A DNA stretch of 64,000 nucleotides from Ferruginibacter paludis. Its GTDB lineage: Bacteria > Bacteroidota > Bacteroidia > Chitinophagales > Chitinophagaceae. This document shows positions 51,718 to 61,578 of the stretch, one piece after another; the first letter of the stretch is position 1; every line of letters begins with the position of its first letter. The notes under the pieces are model-generated. The model did no database searches. It saw only the letters and a program-made list of their open reading frames with translations, and was not told where the DNA came from. The position numbers and the translations under genes are program-made. Location: assembly GCF_030409685.1 (NCBI RefSeq), contig NZ_JAUFQJ010000004.1, forward strand, positions 310,001 to 374,000, read 5' to 3'.

Positions 51718-52566
51718 CTACTTCTTAAGTGCAATGGTGTTGGTCATTGTACCAATACCTGAAATGCTGATGTTTACTACATCTCCGGCCTGCAGCGTAA
51801 AATCATTCGGCGGTACTACGCAGGTGCCGGTCATTAAAAAAGCCCCGTGTGCAAAATCCATTTCTTTATATAACCAGCCCGCCAATTCAGGCAACGACCG
51901 TTTCAGATTGGCCAGTGTAGTGGCATCATCAAACATTTTTTCGCCGTTGCGGTGAATGGTTATGGCTATTGAAGTGGATAAAGCAATGGGTTCATCCAGC
52001 ACCAGCAAACAAGGCCCGAGTGCGGCACTTCTTTCATACATTTTTGCCTGTGGCAGGTACAGGGGGTTTTCGCCTTCAATGCTTCTTGAACTCATGTCGT
52101 TGCCAATGGTATACGCCTGTATTGCTCCCCGGGAATTGATATACAAAGCCAGCTCGGGTTCGGGCACATCCCATTTGGAATCTTTCCTGATATTTACCAG
52201 TTGCCCGTGACCTGAAACACGGTGTGGCAAAGACTTAAAAAACAATTCCGGTCTTTCTGCCTCATACACCCGCTGGTAACAATCCGCGGCGCCGGTATCT
52301 TCAGATTCTTCCATCCTCGCATCCCGGCTACGCAGGTAGGTAACGCCAGCCGCCCAAACTTCCTGGCTGCCAATGGGCGGTAAAATATTTTCTTTGATAT
52401 TATTGGTTGCATCTTCATTTGCCATTGCTTCAGCACTGGCTGACAACTGTAACAAATGACTGTATAAGTTTTGCTGGTTAATCAACAGATCCCAGTCATC
52501 TTTTAATAAAAAATAATTATCCTGCAGTTGAAGGATATTTCCCTTTGAAGTTTTGTATAAATGCAT
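51718..52566 (-). CDS. Fumarylacetoacetate hydrolase (FAH) family protein
   Basis: 282 residues. The C-terminal FAH domain contains [73 protein letters not shown], where Glu-Glu/Asp metal ligands (PEPELAL) are typical, and [20 protein letters not shown] at the end. FAH-family enzymes cleave C-C bonds or dehydrate 2-keto-3-deoxy sugar acids. In this cluster, a 2-keto-3-deoxy acid dehydratase or diketo acid hydrolase of a fucose/arabinose-type pathway is most plausible; this is an inference. It is 6 bp after the DUF6786 gene. Confidence 0.85.
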   Translation of the reverse strand: MHLYKTSKGNILQLQDNYFLLKDDWDLLINQQNLYSHLLQLSASAEAMANEDATNNIKENILPPIGSQEVWAAGVTYLRSRDARMEESEDTGAADCYQRVYEAERPELFFKSLPHRVSGHGQLVNIRKDSKWDVPEPELALYINSRGAIQAYTIGNDMSSRSIEGENPLYLPQAKMYERSAALGPCLLVLDEPIALSTSIAITIHRNGEKMFDDATTLANLKRSLPELAGWLYKEMDFAHGAFLMTGTCVVPPNDFTLQAGDVVNISISGIGTMTNTIALKK

Positions 52567-52572
52567 GTATGT

Positions 52573-53805
52573 TTATTTTTTAATGGTGTTAAGATCTACA
52601 CCCAGCAGTTGTTTGGCCAGGGTTTGCAATGTTGCGTAACTACCCTCAAAGTGACAGGTAGTTTGTTTGTATTCCCCGGTGGCACCTTTTTTTAATTCCA
52701 GTGCGGGGGAAGAAGATTCTACCTCGTAAAAAGGCCCCATCTGGGTTCCGTCAGCCAGGGGCCCATCGTTGTAAGAATTGATTACATCTCCTTTATAAGG
52801 TTCTTTCTGCAGTTCCCATTTACTGTTTACATATGCAGCGTCTTTATTCACCTGGGGTATAATGATGGTCAGCACATTTTTTTTAAAATCAAAACTGGCC
52901 GCGATTGGTTTCGCAATCAATGGAGATAACCCGATCTTACTGCGCAGCTTTCCATCGCAGGTAAAATACAAAACGCTGTCGGCCACCTGCAGCCGTTCTT
53001 TCGGGATGTCACCAAAATAATTATCCGTAATAAAACTCCTGGCATTGGGAATGGCATGAAAGGGAATAATGACCGTTGTTTCGGAGGAAGGTGTAAACAT
53101 ACCAAGCAGCCAAACAGATACCAATCCTTTATCTTTCGTCCAGTCATTGCTGCCGGTATTGGTTATTTTATTGCTGGTTTCAAACCCAACAAAATGAACA
53201 TCCGCAGGAATGGAAACATGCAATTTTTGTGTGAGCTGATCTTTACTCAGTAAACTCACGGTTCTTTCGATGGCTATGTCGAAGCTGGTTCCGCTATAAT
53301 TCTTTATGCTCGCCTTCTTTGAAAATACGGCCATCGATTTATCCGACTTTGTTACGTCATAACTTTCGGTATCAATAAAGGAAGGCACCTGCCAGTGCGC
53401 TATATTAAAAGAATCTCCGCCTTTAAAATACAAGGAATATTGGCCGCCTTCAGGTCCCATCCAAAAACGTTCTTCACCACCAACGGGGTTGAACTGTTTC
53501 TTTTTTTCAGTCGCCGAAATCAGATCATAGTTCAACCAGCCAAAACTGTTACCATTATCGCCCAGGGCGGTGCTGGTCATTACCCTTCCCTGGTAATCCG
53601 CTGATAACAGCACTTTTGCCGAACTGTCTCCGCTGGTTAATTCAATCACTTTGGCTGTGTGCTTTTTTAAAAAGGCAGCGTCATAAGCGTAGCTACCTTT
53701 GGCTGCGGAATCTTTTACTGCAGCCGCTTCCGGATGATTGGAGGCGGGGTTACACCCGGCAGCACCCAGTAACAAACAGGGGTAAAAAAACAGGTAATTT
53801 TTCAT
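52573..53805 (-). CDS. DUF6786 family lipoprotein
   Basis: 410 residues from ATG 53805 (MKNYLFFYPCLLLGAAGCN, lipobox Cys18). A 44-codon upstream extension has no signal-like features and is rejected. The mature part starts with VIELTSGDSSAKVLLSADYQ, GRVMTSTALGDNG and FGWLNYDLI, followed by GEERFWMGPEGGQYSLYF, a DUF6786 pattern that resembles aldose-epimerase-like beta-sandwich proteins (RFWMGPEGG). It ends in LAKQLLGVDLNTI. It is probably an outer-membrane or periplasmic carbohydrate-binding or -modifying protein within the sugar cluster. The function is not established. Confidence 0.82.
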   Translation of the reverse strand: MKNYLFFYPCLLLGAAGCNPASNHPEAAAVKDSAAKGSYAYDAAFLKKHTAKVIELTSGDSSAKVLLSADYQGRVMTSTALGDNGNSFGWLNYDLISATEKKKQFNPVGGEERFWMGPEGGQYSLYFKGGDSFNIAHWQVPSFIDTESYDVTKSDKSMAVFSKKASIKNYSGTSFDIAIERTVSLLSKDQLTQKLHVSIPADVHFVGFETSNKITNTGSNDWTKDKGLVSVWLLGMFTPSSETTVIIPFHAIPNARSFITDNYFGDIPKERLQVADSVLYFTCDGKLRSKIGLSPLIAKPIAASFDFKKNVLTIIIPQVNKDAAYVNSKWELQKEPYKGDVINSYNDGPLADGTQMGPFYEVESSSPALELKKGATGEYKQTTCHFEGSYATLQTLAKQLLGVDLNTIKK

Positions 53806-54038
53806 ATCGCAAGCTTTATTTAATTTGATTCGCTCTACCGGAACGCTGTATTGTTGTGCTACAGAAACCATATGGCCGGTTGACAAATGGTATACAATCC
53901 ATGCATACAATACTGCCCAATTTATACTATTAAACAATCCCCCGTTTCCACTAAAGGAATTTTTACTGGTACTATTTTACCTTTATCAAAGGCAATACAA
54001 ATAGCCCCGGTAATTGCTGAGCCTGTAAGGGAGCGCAT

Positions 54039-55337
54039 TTATTCGTCGCTGATATGTTTAAACTTCGGCACCAGCAAATGCATAATGCCCCAGGCAAGTA
54101 CGTAAGCAAGTCCGCAAATAATAAACATAATATAATAGCCAGTTTCAATATGCCCCGCTGCTTTAAAGTGATCAAATAATTGTCCGGCGAGCCAGGCAAT
54201 CAAAATACCGCCTGCAGCGCCCGCCATACCACCAATACCGGTAACAGACCCCACCATTTTTTTAGGAAACATATCGCTTACGGTAGTATATATATTCGCA
54301 CTCCAGGCAGCATGGGCGCCGGCTGCAATGCCGATAATGATCACCGCATACCACTTATCAAAATGCCCCAGCCATTGGGAAAATACAACGGGCAAAGCAC
54401 ACAACGCATACAGCAGCATCGCCATTTTACGGGCTTTAAAAACAGGCCAGTTTCGCTTTATGAGGTTCATCGGTAACCAGCCGCCAAAAACACTACCCAC
54501 AGCAGACAGCGAATACACAAGTGACACAGGTAAGGCCACAGCTGTGCCTTCCATATGGTATTGCTCTTTTAAAAAAGCCGGCAGCCAGAAAAGATAAAAC
54601 CACCATACAGGATCGGTTAAAAATTTACCAAGGGCAACGGCCCAGGTTTGTTTATAGCCCAATAATTTTATCCAGGAAGTTTTTTCATCCACCATCGCCT
54701 GTTCATTATCAGATACGGTATCGCTGTGGATATAATCAAATTCTTCTTTTGACAAGCGATGCTGCCTGGCCGGTGTTTCATAAAAAGAATACCACAATAC
54801 CAGCCAAATAAAGCCAATGGAGCCGGTTATAATAAATGCCCATTTCCACCCCATGGTTGCCGCTATAAACGGCACGGTGAGCGGCGCTACGATGGCGCCG
54901 ATATTGGCTCCTGAATTAAAAATACCTGTAGCAAAAGCCCGCTCCTTTTTGGGAAACCATTCCGCCACCGTTTTAATAGCAGCGGGAAAATTACCCGATT
55001 CACTGATGCCTAAAAAAGCGCGGGCAACACCGAACCCGACTGTGCTGGTCACCAGCGCATGCGCTGCCGCAGCAAGGCTCCATAAAAAAGTGTACAATGC
55101 ATAACCGGTTTTAGTGCCGGCCTTATCAATAAACCGTCCCGCCACCAGCATACCAAGTGCATACGCTAACTGAAAAGCAATTACAATGTTAGAGTAGTCC
55201 GATTCCGTCCAGTGAAATTCTTTGGTGAGATCAGATTTCAGCAGGCTGATCACCGCCCTGTCGAGATAATTAATAGTAGTGGCAAAGAAAATTAAGGAGC
55301 AGATCGTCCAGCGATAATTTCCGGCAGGCTGTTTCAT
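54039..55337 (-). CDS. ExuT-like hexuronate/sugar-acid transporter (MFS)
   Basis: 432 residues with 12 membrane segments. The N-terminus NYRWTICSLIFFATTINYLD is followed by RAVISLL, a signature of the anion:cation symporter family that includes ExuT (hexuronate), GudP and DgoT. RAFLGISESGNFPAAIKTVA and EWFPKKERAFATGIFNSGAN are conserved. It probably imports galacturonate/glucuronate or related aldonates with protons. The gene precedes DUF6786 and follows kdgK and eda on the same strand, fitting uronate use. Confidence 0.9.
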   Translation of the reverse strand: MKQPAGNYRWTICSLIFFATTINYLDRAVISLLKSDLTKEFHWTESDYSNIVIAFQLAYALGMLVAGRFIDKAGTKTGYALYTFLWSLAAAAHALVTSTVGFGVARAFLGISESGNFPAAIKTVAEWFPKKERAFATGIFNSGANIGAIVAPLTVPFIAATMGWKWAFIITGSIGFIWLVLWYSFYETPARQHRLSKEEFDYIHSDTVSDNEQAMVDEKTSWIKLLGYKQTWAVALGKFLTDPVWWFYLFWLPAFLKEQYHMEGTAVALPVSLVYSLSAVGSVFGGWLPMNLIKRNWPVFKARKMAMLLYALCALPVVFSQWLGHFDKWYAVIIIGIAAGAHAAWSANIYTTVSDMFPKKMVGSVTGIGGMAGAAGGILIAWLAGQLFDHFKAAGHIETGYYIMFIICGLAYVLAWGIMHLLVPKFKHISDE

Positions 55338-55366
55338 AAACCGTTCTAGTTTTGTTGATAGCGTTA

Positions 55367-56041
55367 TTATTTTCGCTGCTGATCTTTTATGTTTTTTACC
55401 AGTTGCAAAACATTGGCCGTTTGGCTGGTTAACTCAGCAAAGTCTTTTTCTTCCATCAATTTTTTGGTGATGAGTTTGCTTCCTAACCCTACCGCACACA
55501 CGCCGTTTTTAAACCAGGCCAATAAATTTTCTGCCGTAGTATCCACACCACCTGTGGGCATAAAAGAGAGATTAGGAAATATTTCGCTTATAGCTGAAAT
55601 ATAGCCCGGCCCTACTACGCTGCCGGGAAATATTTTTACCAGCGTAGCTCCATTTACTTCAGCTGCATGTATTTCTGTTGTGGTCATGCAACCCGGCATC
55701 CATGCCAGTCCTGCATCGCGTACAACTGCCCCTACCGCAGGGTCAATAAGCGGGCAAACGACAAAAGCTGCCCCGGCGTCAATAAAAGCTTTTGCTGAAG
55801 CCGTTGTTTTGATTGTTCCAATACCCAGTTGCATGCCGGGCATATCTTTATCAATCGCTTCAATTAATAACTTAAAATTACCTAATGCATTATCACCGCG
55901 GTTAGTATATTCTACTGCACGGATGCCGGCATCAAACAATGCCTTTAAAACCGCGATGCTTATTTCGCTGCTGTCGTTATAATATAACGGCAATATCCCC
56001 TGTTGTGTAACCAGCTGCTGTATGCTTTCTTTTTTAGTCAT
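55367..56041 (-). CDS. eda: KDPG/KHG aldolase
   Basis: 224 residues from ATG 56041 (MTKKESIQQLV); six more codons upstream are open. Class I aldolase pattern: GIRAVEYTNRGDNALGNFKL (Glu of the active site), IDAGAAFVVCPLIDP, and the Schiff-base lysine in GATLVKIFPGSVVGPGYI, then FMPTGGVDTTAENL. It cleaves 2-keto-3-deoxy-6-phosphogluconate to pyruvate and glyceraldehyde-3-phosphate. It overlaps the kinase gene in ATGACTAA (8 bp), so synthesis is coupled to the kinase that makes its substrate. Confidence 0.93.
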   Translation of the reverse strand: MTKKESIQQLVTQQGILPLYYNDSSEISIAVLKALFDAGIRAVEYTNRGDNALGNFKLLIEAIDKDMPGMQLGIGTIKTTASAKAFIDAGAAFVVCPLIDPAVGAVVRDAGLAWMPGCMTTTEIHAAEVNGATLVKIFPGSVVGPGYISAISEIFPNLSFMPTGGVDTTAENLLAWFKNGVCAVGLGSKLITKKLMEEKDFAELTSQTANVLQLVKNIKDQQRK

Positions 56042-57050
56042 GTGTTGGTATAAATGCATTTACTTCGGCTGCTGTTTTATTGGTAGCATCGCCTGTTATA
56101 AATAATTTTTGAAAAGCAGCTGCGGTAGCATACGCTACTGTTTGCTGCGGCGGCAAGCCGTTATAAAAACCATAAATCAAACCTGCCATAAAACAGTCAC
56201 CGCTGCCTACCTTATCTTTTATAAAGCTGGTGCTATAGGTTGACGAAACATATAATTGTTGCTGGTGGTACAACGTGGTATAGTATTTCAATGCCTCGTC
56301 ACCAAAGCGAAACGTATTGGCTACGCTTTTACAAACGGGGTATTGCTGCAATATTTTCTGAGAAGTAATGTTGCTTTGGCGAAGATAATTTTCCTGCTGG
56401 TTGATTGTTGCAACATCTTCCTCAAAGCCAATACCCAGCATGGTTTCAGCAGCCCAGATATTGCCCATTACCAGGTGGCAGTACTGTACCAGCGAAGGCA
56501 TTATTTCAATCGGCTGCTTACCAAATTGCCAAAGCTTTGAGCGGTAATTAAGGTCAACAGAAATGAGTATCTTTTTTCCTGCGCAGGCTTCCAGGGCTTC
56601 TTTACAAACCAACGCTACATCAGCAGATAAAGCGGGGCAGATGGCGCTGAAATGAAACCATTCAACATCATCCAGCACTTTATCCCAGTCAATCATACCT
56701 GTTTTTAATTCAGCGAAAGATGAATGAGCACGGTCATAGATTACGCCGGCATTTTTTAAATCGGCACCCTGCGGTAAATAATACCCGCCTATTCTGTTAC
56801 CAGCAAACTGTATAGAAGATGTGTCGATTTTGTTGGTGTTCAGCGAAGCCATAATGTCCCGGCTCAGGTAATTATCCGGCAGCGCTGTACAATACTTAAC
56901 CGGTATATCCCAAAGGGCAAGCGCATTGGCGGCATTTAATTCGGCCCCGCCGATAAAAACCGGGATGGATTGCTGCCGTATCCATTCCCCTTCCAGTACA
57001 GGTGAAAACCGCATGAGCAACTCACCAAAACACAACACTTTTTTTTTCAA
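56034..57050 (-). CDS. kdgK: 2-keto-3-deoxygluconate kinase (PfkB family)
   Basis: 338 residues. PfkB/ribokinase motifs: FGELLMRFSP at the start, GGAELNAANALALWD (sugar-binding region), LISVDLNYRSKLW and the catalytic DKVGSGDCFMAGLIYGFYNG near residue 280, where Asp is the base and GSGD binds phosphate. The combination of the FGELLMRFSP start and this neighbourhood fits KDG kinase, which converts KDG to KDPG for the coupled aldolase. Length is normal. Transcription probably begins upstream at the NagB-like gene or in the 164-bp gap. Confidence 0.9.
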   Translation of the reverse strand: MKKKVLCFGELLMRFSPVLEGEWIRQQSIPVFIGGAELNAANALALWDIPVKYCTALPDNYLSRDIMASLNTNKIDTSSIQFAGNRIGGYYLPQGADLKNAGVIYDRAHSSFAELKTGMIDWDKVLDDVEWFHFSAICPALSADVALVCKEALEACAGKKILISVDLNYRSKLWQFGKQPIEIMPSLVQYCHLVMGNIWAAETMLGIGFEEDVATINQQENYLRQSNITSQKILQQYPVCKSVANTFRFGDEALKYYTTLYHQQQLYVSSTYSTSFIKDKVGSGDCFMAGLIYGFYNGLPPQQTVAYATAAAFQKLFITGDATNKTAAEVNAFIPTHD

Positions 57051-57214
57051 GAAATTACCTGTTAGTTAGTTGAAAAAATATCCCTGTATTAAAACAGGTT
57101 ATAAAAATACATTCCAAATTGTTCTTTGCATGAAAAATAAAAGTAACAAAATAAAACTTGTTTGCACTCAATTAGTGGCAGCCCGCACAACAAACAATTG
57201 CCGCTTTGCCTGCA

Positions 57215-57946
57215 TCAATCCAACTCTGTGGCTGCCGCAGCATCCAATAAAATGGATACACGGGGATGAGCCATCAACAGGCTTGCCGGAATGGTATTGG
57301 TTATCCTGCCTTGTATGGCTTCGCGGATAATGGCTGCCTTCTTTGGCCCGCTGGCTACCAATACTACTTCTCTTGCAGACATAATCTGCGCCATCCCCAG
57401 GGTGATGCCCTTTGCCAATGCAGCGCCGGATGCAAAATACTTTTGACCTACCGCTGTGGTTACTTCATCCAGCTCAACTACATGTGCATTCAAAGCTGCG
57501 TCCACACCCGGTTCATTAAAACCTATGTGACCGTTCATTCCAATACCAACGAGGGCAAGATCAAGACCACCCTGTTGTTCAATAGCCAGGTCAATACGGT
57601 TACAGTCCGCTTTCAGATCATTTGCCATGGCATCAAAAAAATAAATTTTATCTTTTTGTATATGGAGCGGCCCAAATATTTTTTGCTGTAAAAAGTAGTA
57701 GCAGCCGCCCGGCGTTGACGGCTGAATGCCTACCCATTCATCCAGGCCAATAAAGATAACGCCTGAAAAATCGACTCCTGCTTCCTGTGCTTTAGCTACT
57801 ACCCTATCATAGGTTAACGCGGGCGTATCGCCACCGGCCAGGCAGAGCACAGCATCGGGCTTTTGCTGTACGAGCTGTATAATTTTATCTGCACCAAATG
57901 CAGACAATTCCTGGTAATTGGTAAACTTCGCAATCATCGTTTTCAA
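57215..57946 (-). CDS. Glucosamine-6-phosphate deaminase/isomerase family (NagB-like)
   Basis: 243 residues. AVLCLAGGDTPALTYDRVVA (phosphate-binding), FIGLDEWVGIQPSTPGGCYY (Asp base) and LALVGIGMNGHIGFNEPGVD (His) are the NagB motifs, with ITLGMAQIMSAREVVLVASG later. NagB converts glucosamine-6-phosphate to fructose-6-phosphate and ammonia. The GTPALTY site is intact in form, so activity is likely, although some paralogues act on galactosamine-6-phosphate. It is first in the cluster order (164 bp before kdgK). Its role beside uronate genes may be to use amino sugars released from the same glycan. Confidence 0.87.
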   Translation of the reverse strand: MKTMIAKFTNYQELSAFGADKIIQLVQQKPDAVLCLAGGDTPALTYDRVVAKAQEAGVDFSGVIFIGLDEWVGIQPSTPGGCYYFLQQKIFGPLHIQKDKIYFFDAMANDLKADCNRIDLAIEQQGGLDLALVGIGMNGHIGFNEPGVDAALNAHVVELDEVTTAVGQKYFASGAALAKGITLGMAQIMSAREVVLVASGPKKAAIIREAIQGRITNTIPASLLMAHPRVSILLDAAAATELD

Positions 57947-58057
57947 TTTATCTGGTAAGCAATCGATTCAAAATTTAAGCCTTTATACTTGCTGCTTTTC
58001 CTCTTTGAAAAGCAATTTTCCACTGTCATCATTTTCACTTGTTGAAAGCAGCGCCAA

Positions 58058-58904
58058 CTATAATAAAAATTGCAGGCTGGCATTTACAACTGCATCCATC
58101 GCTGCCGGCAATTGCTGTTCCGTCCAGGGATGTTTTCTGCCAAATACATGATCGGCATCTACCGTAAACACCTGCGCTGCAGGTTGCCAGCTTTTTAACA
58201 TCATGGCATTTTCAATGGGCACTGCTGTATCGGCTGTTCCATGACAAATCAATACAGGGATGGCCAGGTGCTGCATGGCCTTGCTGATATCCAGTGCCTC
58301 CATATTGTTGCAGTAATCCAGATACAACTGGTAATACAAGGGCATTTGCTGTTTTGTACGGCTGTTGGTGTAGTACTGCACCCCGCTTTGCTCCCATGCT
58401 GTCATTTGCTGGAGGGGCCAGTTGCCCCATGGTGTTTTACACTCGCTGACGGACGCCCAGGTAACCAACTTTTTAATACGTTCATCCTTTGCTGCCTGCA
58501 GAATGGCGATGCCGCCACCCATGCTATGCCCTATTAAATAAAACACGGCTGCTGTCCATAGCCTGCCGGTAAGGGTTGCCTTTGCTGCACGTCCAATCAA
58601 TCACATCCGTTAAATCCTTCAACTCTCTTGAGTAATTATTATTTCCGAATGCTTCCAAATCTGCAAACACTTCGGGTTGATCTGGCGTAGTTCCATTGTG
58701 AGAGAAATTAAACTTTACAAAAACAAATCCCCGCTTCGCAAATTCTTCCGCAATAAGGTCAAAATTACCCCAGTCTTTGAAGCCGTTAAACCCGTGTGCA
58801 TAAATTACAACCGGCTTTTGTACCCCATCTTCTTTAAAAAAAATATCCAGCGTTACCGGGTAATTATTATGGTTACCAAGAACTATATTTTTGATTTTTC
58901 GCAT
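58058..58904 (-). pseudogene. Alpha/beta hydrolase gene interrupted by a frameshift
   Basis: Two overlapping minus-strand frames make one hydrolase. The first (58904-58524) has VVIYAHGFNGFKDWGNFDLI and KFNFSHNG. The second (to 58058) has VFYLIGHSMGGGIAILQAAK (nucleophile Ser in GHSMGG), VLICHGTADTAVPIENA (Asp) and VDADHVFG (His). The frame changes near 58555-58560 in AGCAGCCGTGTTTTAT: the first frame reads on to a stop, and continuity into VFYLIGHS needs one base less. Without it the protein would be about 280 residues, like dienelactone-hydrolase-type esterases. It is either a recent mutation or a sequencing error. Confidence 0.82.
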
Positions 58905-59045
58905 CGTTTAAAATTACATGTTTTCTATCTTATCAGCTGAAGTTACCCGCTTAAAAATTAACCATGTCACTTTTAAAACAGCAATTCTATTTTTTCAGGT
59001 GCAGGTGTTGCAACAACATGCTACACAAAACCAATCCTCCACTTT
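58905..59045. other. Promoter region of the hydrolase gene
   Basis: No gene; contains leader sequence for the leftward hydrolase and the start of a 31-codon frame. Confidence 0.35.
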
Positions 59046-59141
59046 ATGAACAAGCAAACCTTCATTATTGGAATTGTTGAAGGAGTTCTTATAGGTGCTT
59101 CTTTTGGTATGCTTTACCTTTCTGGTTGCGGGATTGACTGA
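59046..59141 (+). CDS. Possible 31-residue small membrane peptide
   Basis: ATG 59046 to TGA 59139. The peptide starts MNKQTFIIGIVEGVLIGASF and ends in a short GMLYLSGCGID tail, one hydrophobic helix with a glycine-rich face. It is too short to classify. The hydrophobic, in-frame, uninterrupted character is suggestive but may be chance. Confidence 0.3.
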   Translation: MNKQTFIIGIVEGVLIGASFGMLYLSGCGID

Positions 59142-59361
59142 ATGCATTTGGTATGGCAAAAGAAAGGAAAAACAGTCTTATTGACCAAATTGCTTTTCTT
59201 GTATAATAAATCTTACAACTGTTTTTTTACGATAAAATATAGCAACAACTAAGTAAACTTTTAATTTACCAGTAGCATCTTTCTATAGTTAACGAGCATA
59301 AATTTCTGGCACATATTTTACCTCTATACCAGTGGATCTCATAGGAATAAAAAAAAATAAC

Positions 59362-59385
59362 GAGGCTGGATTTCTATCCGGCCTC
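59362..59385. terminator. Bidirectional rho-independent terminator
   Basis: GAGGCTGGAT/ATCCGGCCTC, a 10-bp stem with one T:G pair and a TTCT loop. CCCTTTTTG follows on the plus strand, and a run of nine T residues on the minus strand. Confidence 0.78.
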
Positions 59386-60484
59386 CCTTTTTGATTTGGG
59401 CAGTGAACCGTTTTTCTTGTCCATGCCGGTCTCTTAACTGCCGGTATGCATTCTTTAGCAGTAAAACCTTCCAGGAAAAATTTCAGCCACAGCGAACGAT
59501 AACTACTCATAGTACAGATAATTTTTTTTACAATTTTTTGACCTCCATGCTATCAAACATGTGTTAAAGGAAATGGAATGATTGTTAAAAGGTAAAATTG
59601 GGTAGTTATAATTAAATAGACGGTAAAAACTCATTAATATGAATATAAATATTCCTGGCTTATCTCAACTCAGATCAGACCAGGTAGTAGTACAGACCCT
59701 CGCACTGTATGAAAAAATAATTGCTATAAAAGGATATCTACAATTGAATGGACACAAAATATCAACCACCGAAACATTAATTCTGAAGCAGTAGCGGTTC
59801 AAGGGCCCGGTTAGCCCAATTGATGCGCTGGCCTGTTTAAACTATTTATAATATTTATGAATGATGAGGAACACAAATAACCTGGGCTTTGGGGTGGCGC
59901 TGGCATTTGCCAAACGATTTCATCAATCGCAGTTGTACACGCCGGTAATCAAGGTGTTTATTAATGTCATGTTTTCTGCCTAAGATGGCTGGTGGAATGA
60001 CCTGCTGCAATCTGACAAATTATCTGTTCTGCACTCAAATTCATATTACCAGGTCAACGTACCGGCTATGCGTGTAATTCCGAATGTACAAACTGAAATT
60101 ACCTTAATTCAAACCAAATCGTCTGAATATTTTCATGCAATAGATCCGCTGGCAGTATCGCTGGCCATGTTTTTAAATCAAAAAATATTTTTATCTTTAT
60201 ACCTACCTTATTAGTATCCATTTAAGTGTAAGCATAAACGAATGTCTTTTAATGAATGACATGTCAAAGGAAGAATTTAACTGGCTTTTTGTTAACAAGG
60301 TGAAACCGCTTCATCATGGGCAACGACTATTATCTAACCAGCGAATATATTGTACATCCTGACGGATCAACAAAGCCATAAGGTGCAATTTTTGGTTAAT
60401 ATATAATCACCAACCGGTAGTACAAACGCCACAAATTACCTGTCATGCCTACGGAAACAAATATTAATTTTCGTTTACAGCAGT
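59386..60484. other. Gene-poor stretch with probable gene remnants
   Basis: 59639-59794 (+) is a 51-codon open frame starting MNINIPGLSQLRSDQVVVQT. 59861-60214 (+) reads as 117 codons broken once by TAA (59981): MMRNTNNLGFGVALAFAKRF before it and DGWWNDLLQSDKLSVLHSNS after it. Both look like decayed protein-coding DNA of unknown family. The remainder is A+T-rich without features. Confidence 0.4.
59861..60214 (+). pseudogene. Decayed coding region of unknown family
   Basis: 117 codons with a single in-frame TAA. Codon use and composition on both sides of the stop look protein-like (FHQSQLYTPVIKVFINVMFS; YYQVNVPAMRVIPNVQTEIT). No family is recognised and no start site is evident, so this is a low-confidence call. 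Confidence 0.35.
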
Positions 60485-61270
60485 TTAATCAATCTGTTGT
60501 TTATACATCGCATCTGCCACTGTTGCATCAGGTAAAATGTTGCTGATTTTGAATTGCACTTTATTTAAAAATCCTGCAATTACCATATCTTCTCCGTTCA
60601 TCAAAGCCTCATACCCATCCATCGCGACATCAGTCGCTGTAGCCAGTTTTTTGTCCTTGATATTATTCGCCTGCAGCATTTTTGCCTTGTTAAAAAAGTC
60701 AGTAGCTGTAGCACCGGGTAGCAAAGAAGTAACTGTAACACCCGTATGCTTCACTTCTTCACGCACAGCTTCTGTAAAAGAATGTACAAATGCTTTTGTC
60801 CCCTGATAAACCGCCTGCAAAGATCCTGGCAATTTTCCTGCGACCGAGGCTACATTCAAAATCTTTCCTTCCCCGCGTACAACCATATCTCTTAAAAACA
60901 ACTTGGTAAGGCTAATCAGGGTGCTGATGTTCTGTTGCACTATAACCAATTCTCTTTCTATGTCTGTATGTACAAATGCTCCATAATTGCTCTGGGAAGC
61001 GTCATTAACAAGTATGCTGATTACGATACCTGCCGACTGCATTTCTTCATAAATCTCGGTTGCTGCATTACGCTCAAAAATATTTTTGTAAAGCGTTACA
61101 ACTTTTACCTGATACCTATCTGAAAGCTCATTGCCCGCGTTGCCAGGGGTCTCCTGGTCCCTCGCAATGATCACCAGGTTATATCCATCCCGGGCAAGCA
61201 GTTTTGCAAGTTCCAGCCCCACGCCACTGGTGGCACCGGTTAGTAATGCATAATGGTTTCTATTTGTCAT
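60485..61270 (-). CDS. Short-chain dehydrogenase/reductase (SDR)
   Basis: 261 residues. The cofactor motif TGATSGVGLELAKLLA (about 13-28) is of the classical GxxxGxG type. NDASQSNYG replaces the usual NNAG. The catalytic Ser is in LNVASVAGKLPG, and Tyr-x-x-x-Lys is YQGTK. TSLLPGATATDFF follows. The sequence resembles the SDR subgroup annotated as ketoacyl reductase/short-chain oxidoreductase with MQAN linker. It likely reduces a carbonyl with NADPH in the cytosol; the substrate is unknown. Monocistronic. Confidence 0.9.
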   Translation of the reverse strand: MTNRNHYALLTGATSGVGLELAKLLARDGYNLVIIARDQETPGNAGNELSDRYQVKVVTLYKNIFERNAATEIYEEMQSAGIVISILVNDASQSNYGAFVHTDIERELVIVQQNISTLISLTKLFLRDMVVRGEGKILNVASVAGKLPGSLQAVYQGTKAFVHSFTEAVREEVKHTGVTVTSLLPGATATDFFNKAKMLQANNIKDKKLATATDVAMDGYEALMNGEDMVIAGFLNKVQFKISNILPDATVADAMYKQQID

Positions 61271-61578
61271 ACTTAAATTGTGAAAATTATTAAATGATGG
61301 CTTTTAAAATATGTCAAAAACGTTGCCACGACGGTATAGTTCTTAAATAGTAATTTATGTAGATAAAAATCATCACAGAAAGGGAGAAAAAGACACAGAT
61401 TTAAATATTGGGATTTTCTTTCTCGCCACCTCAAAAAATCCGGCACTTATATTGCTATAAGTGGAGCATGCGGCTAAAAGAAAAATGTCATCTATACCCG
61501 TATTCGTGTGGTTATGCCATACTATAAAATCTGATATGATTATTTGCCTTTTCATTAACGACAGGAAAAATATTATTT
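61271..61578. other. Intergenic, divergent promoters
   Basis: A+T-rich; no repeat recognised. Promoters of the SDR gene and of the small membrane protein gene must lie here. Confidence 0.35.

Noticed and set aside
59289..59510. 73-codon minus-strand frame
   Set aside because: A strong bidirectional terminator lies in its middle, which makes translation through it unlikely.
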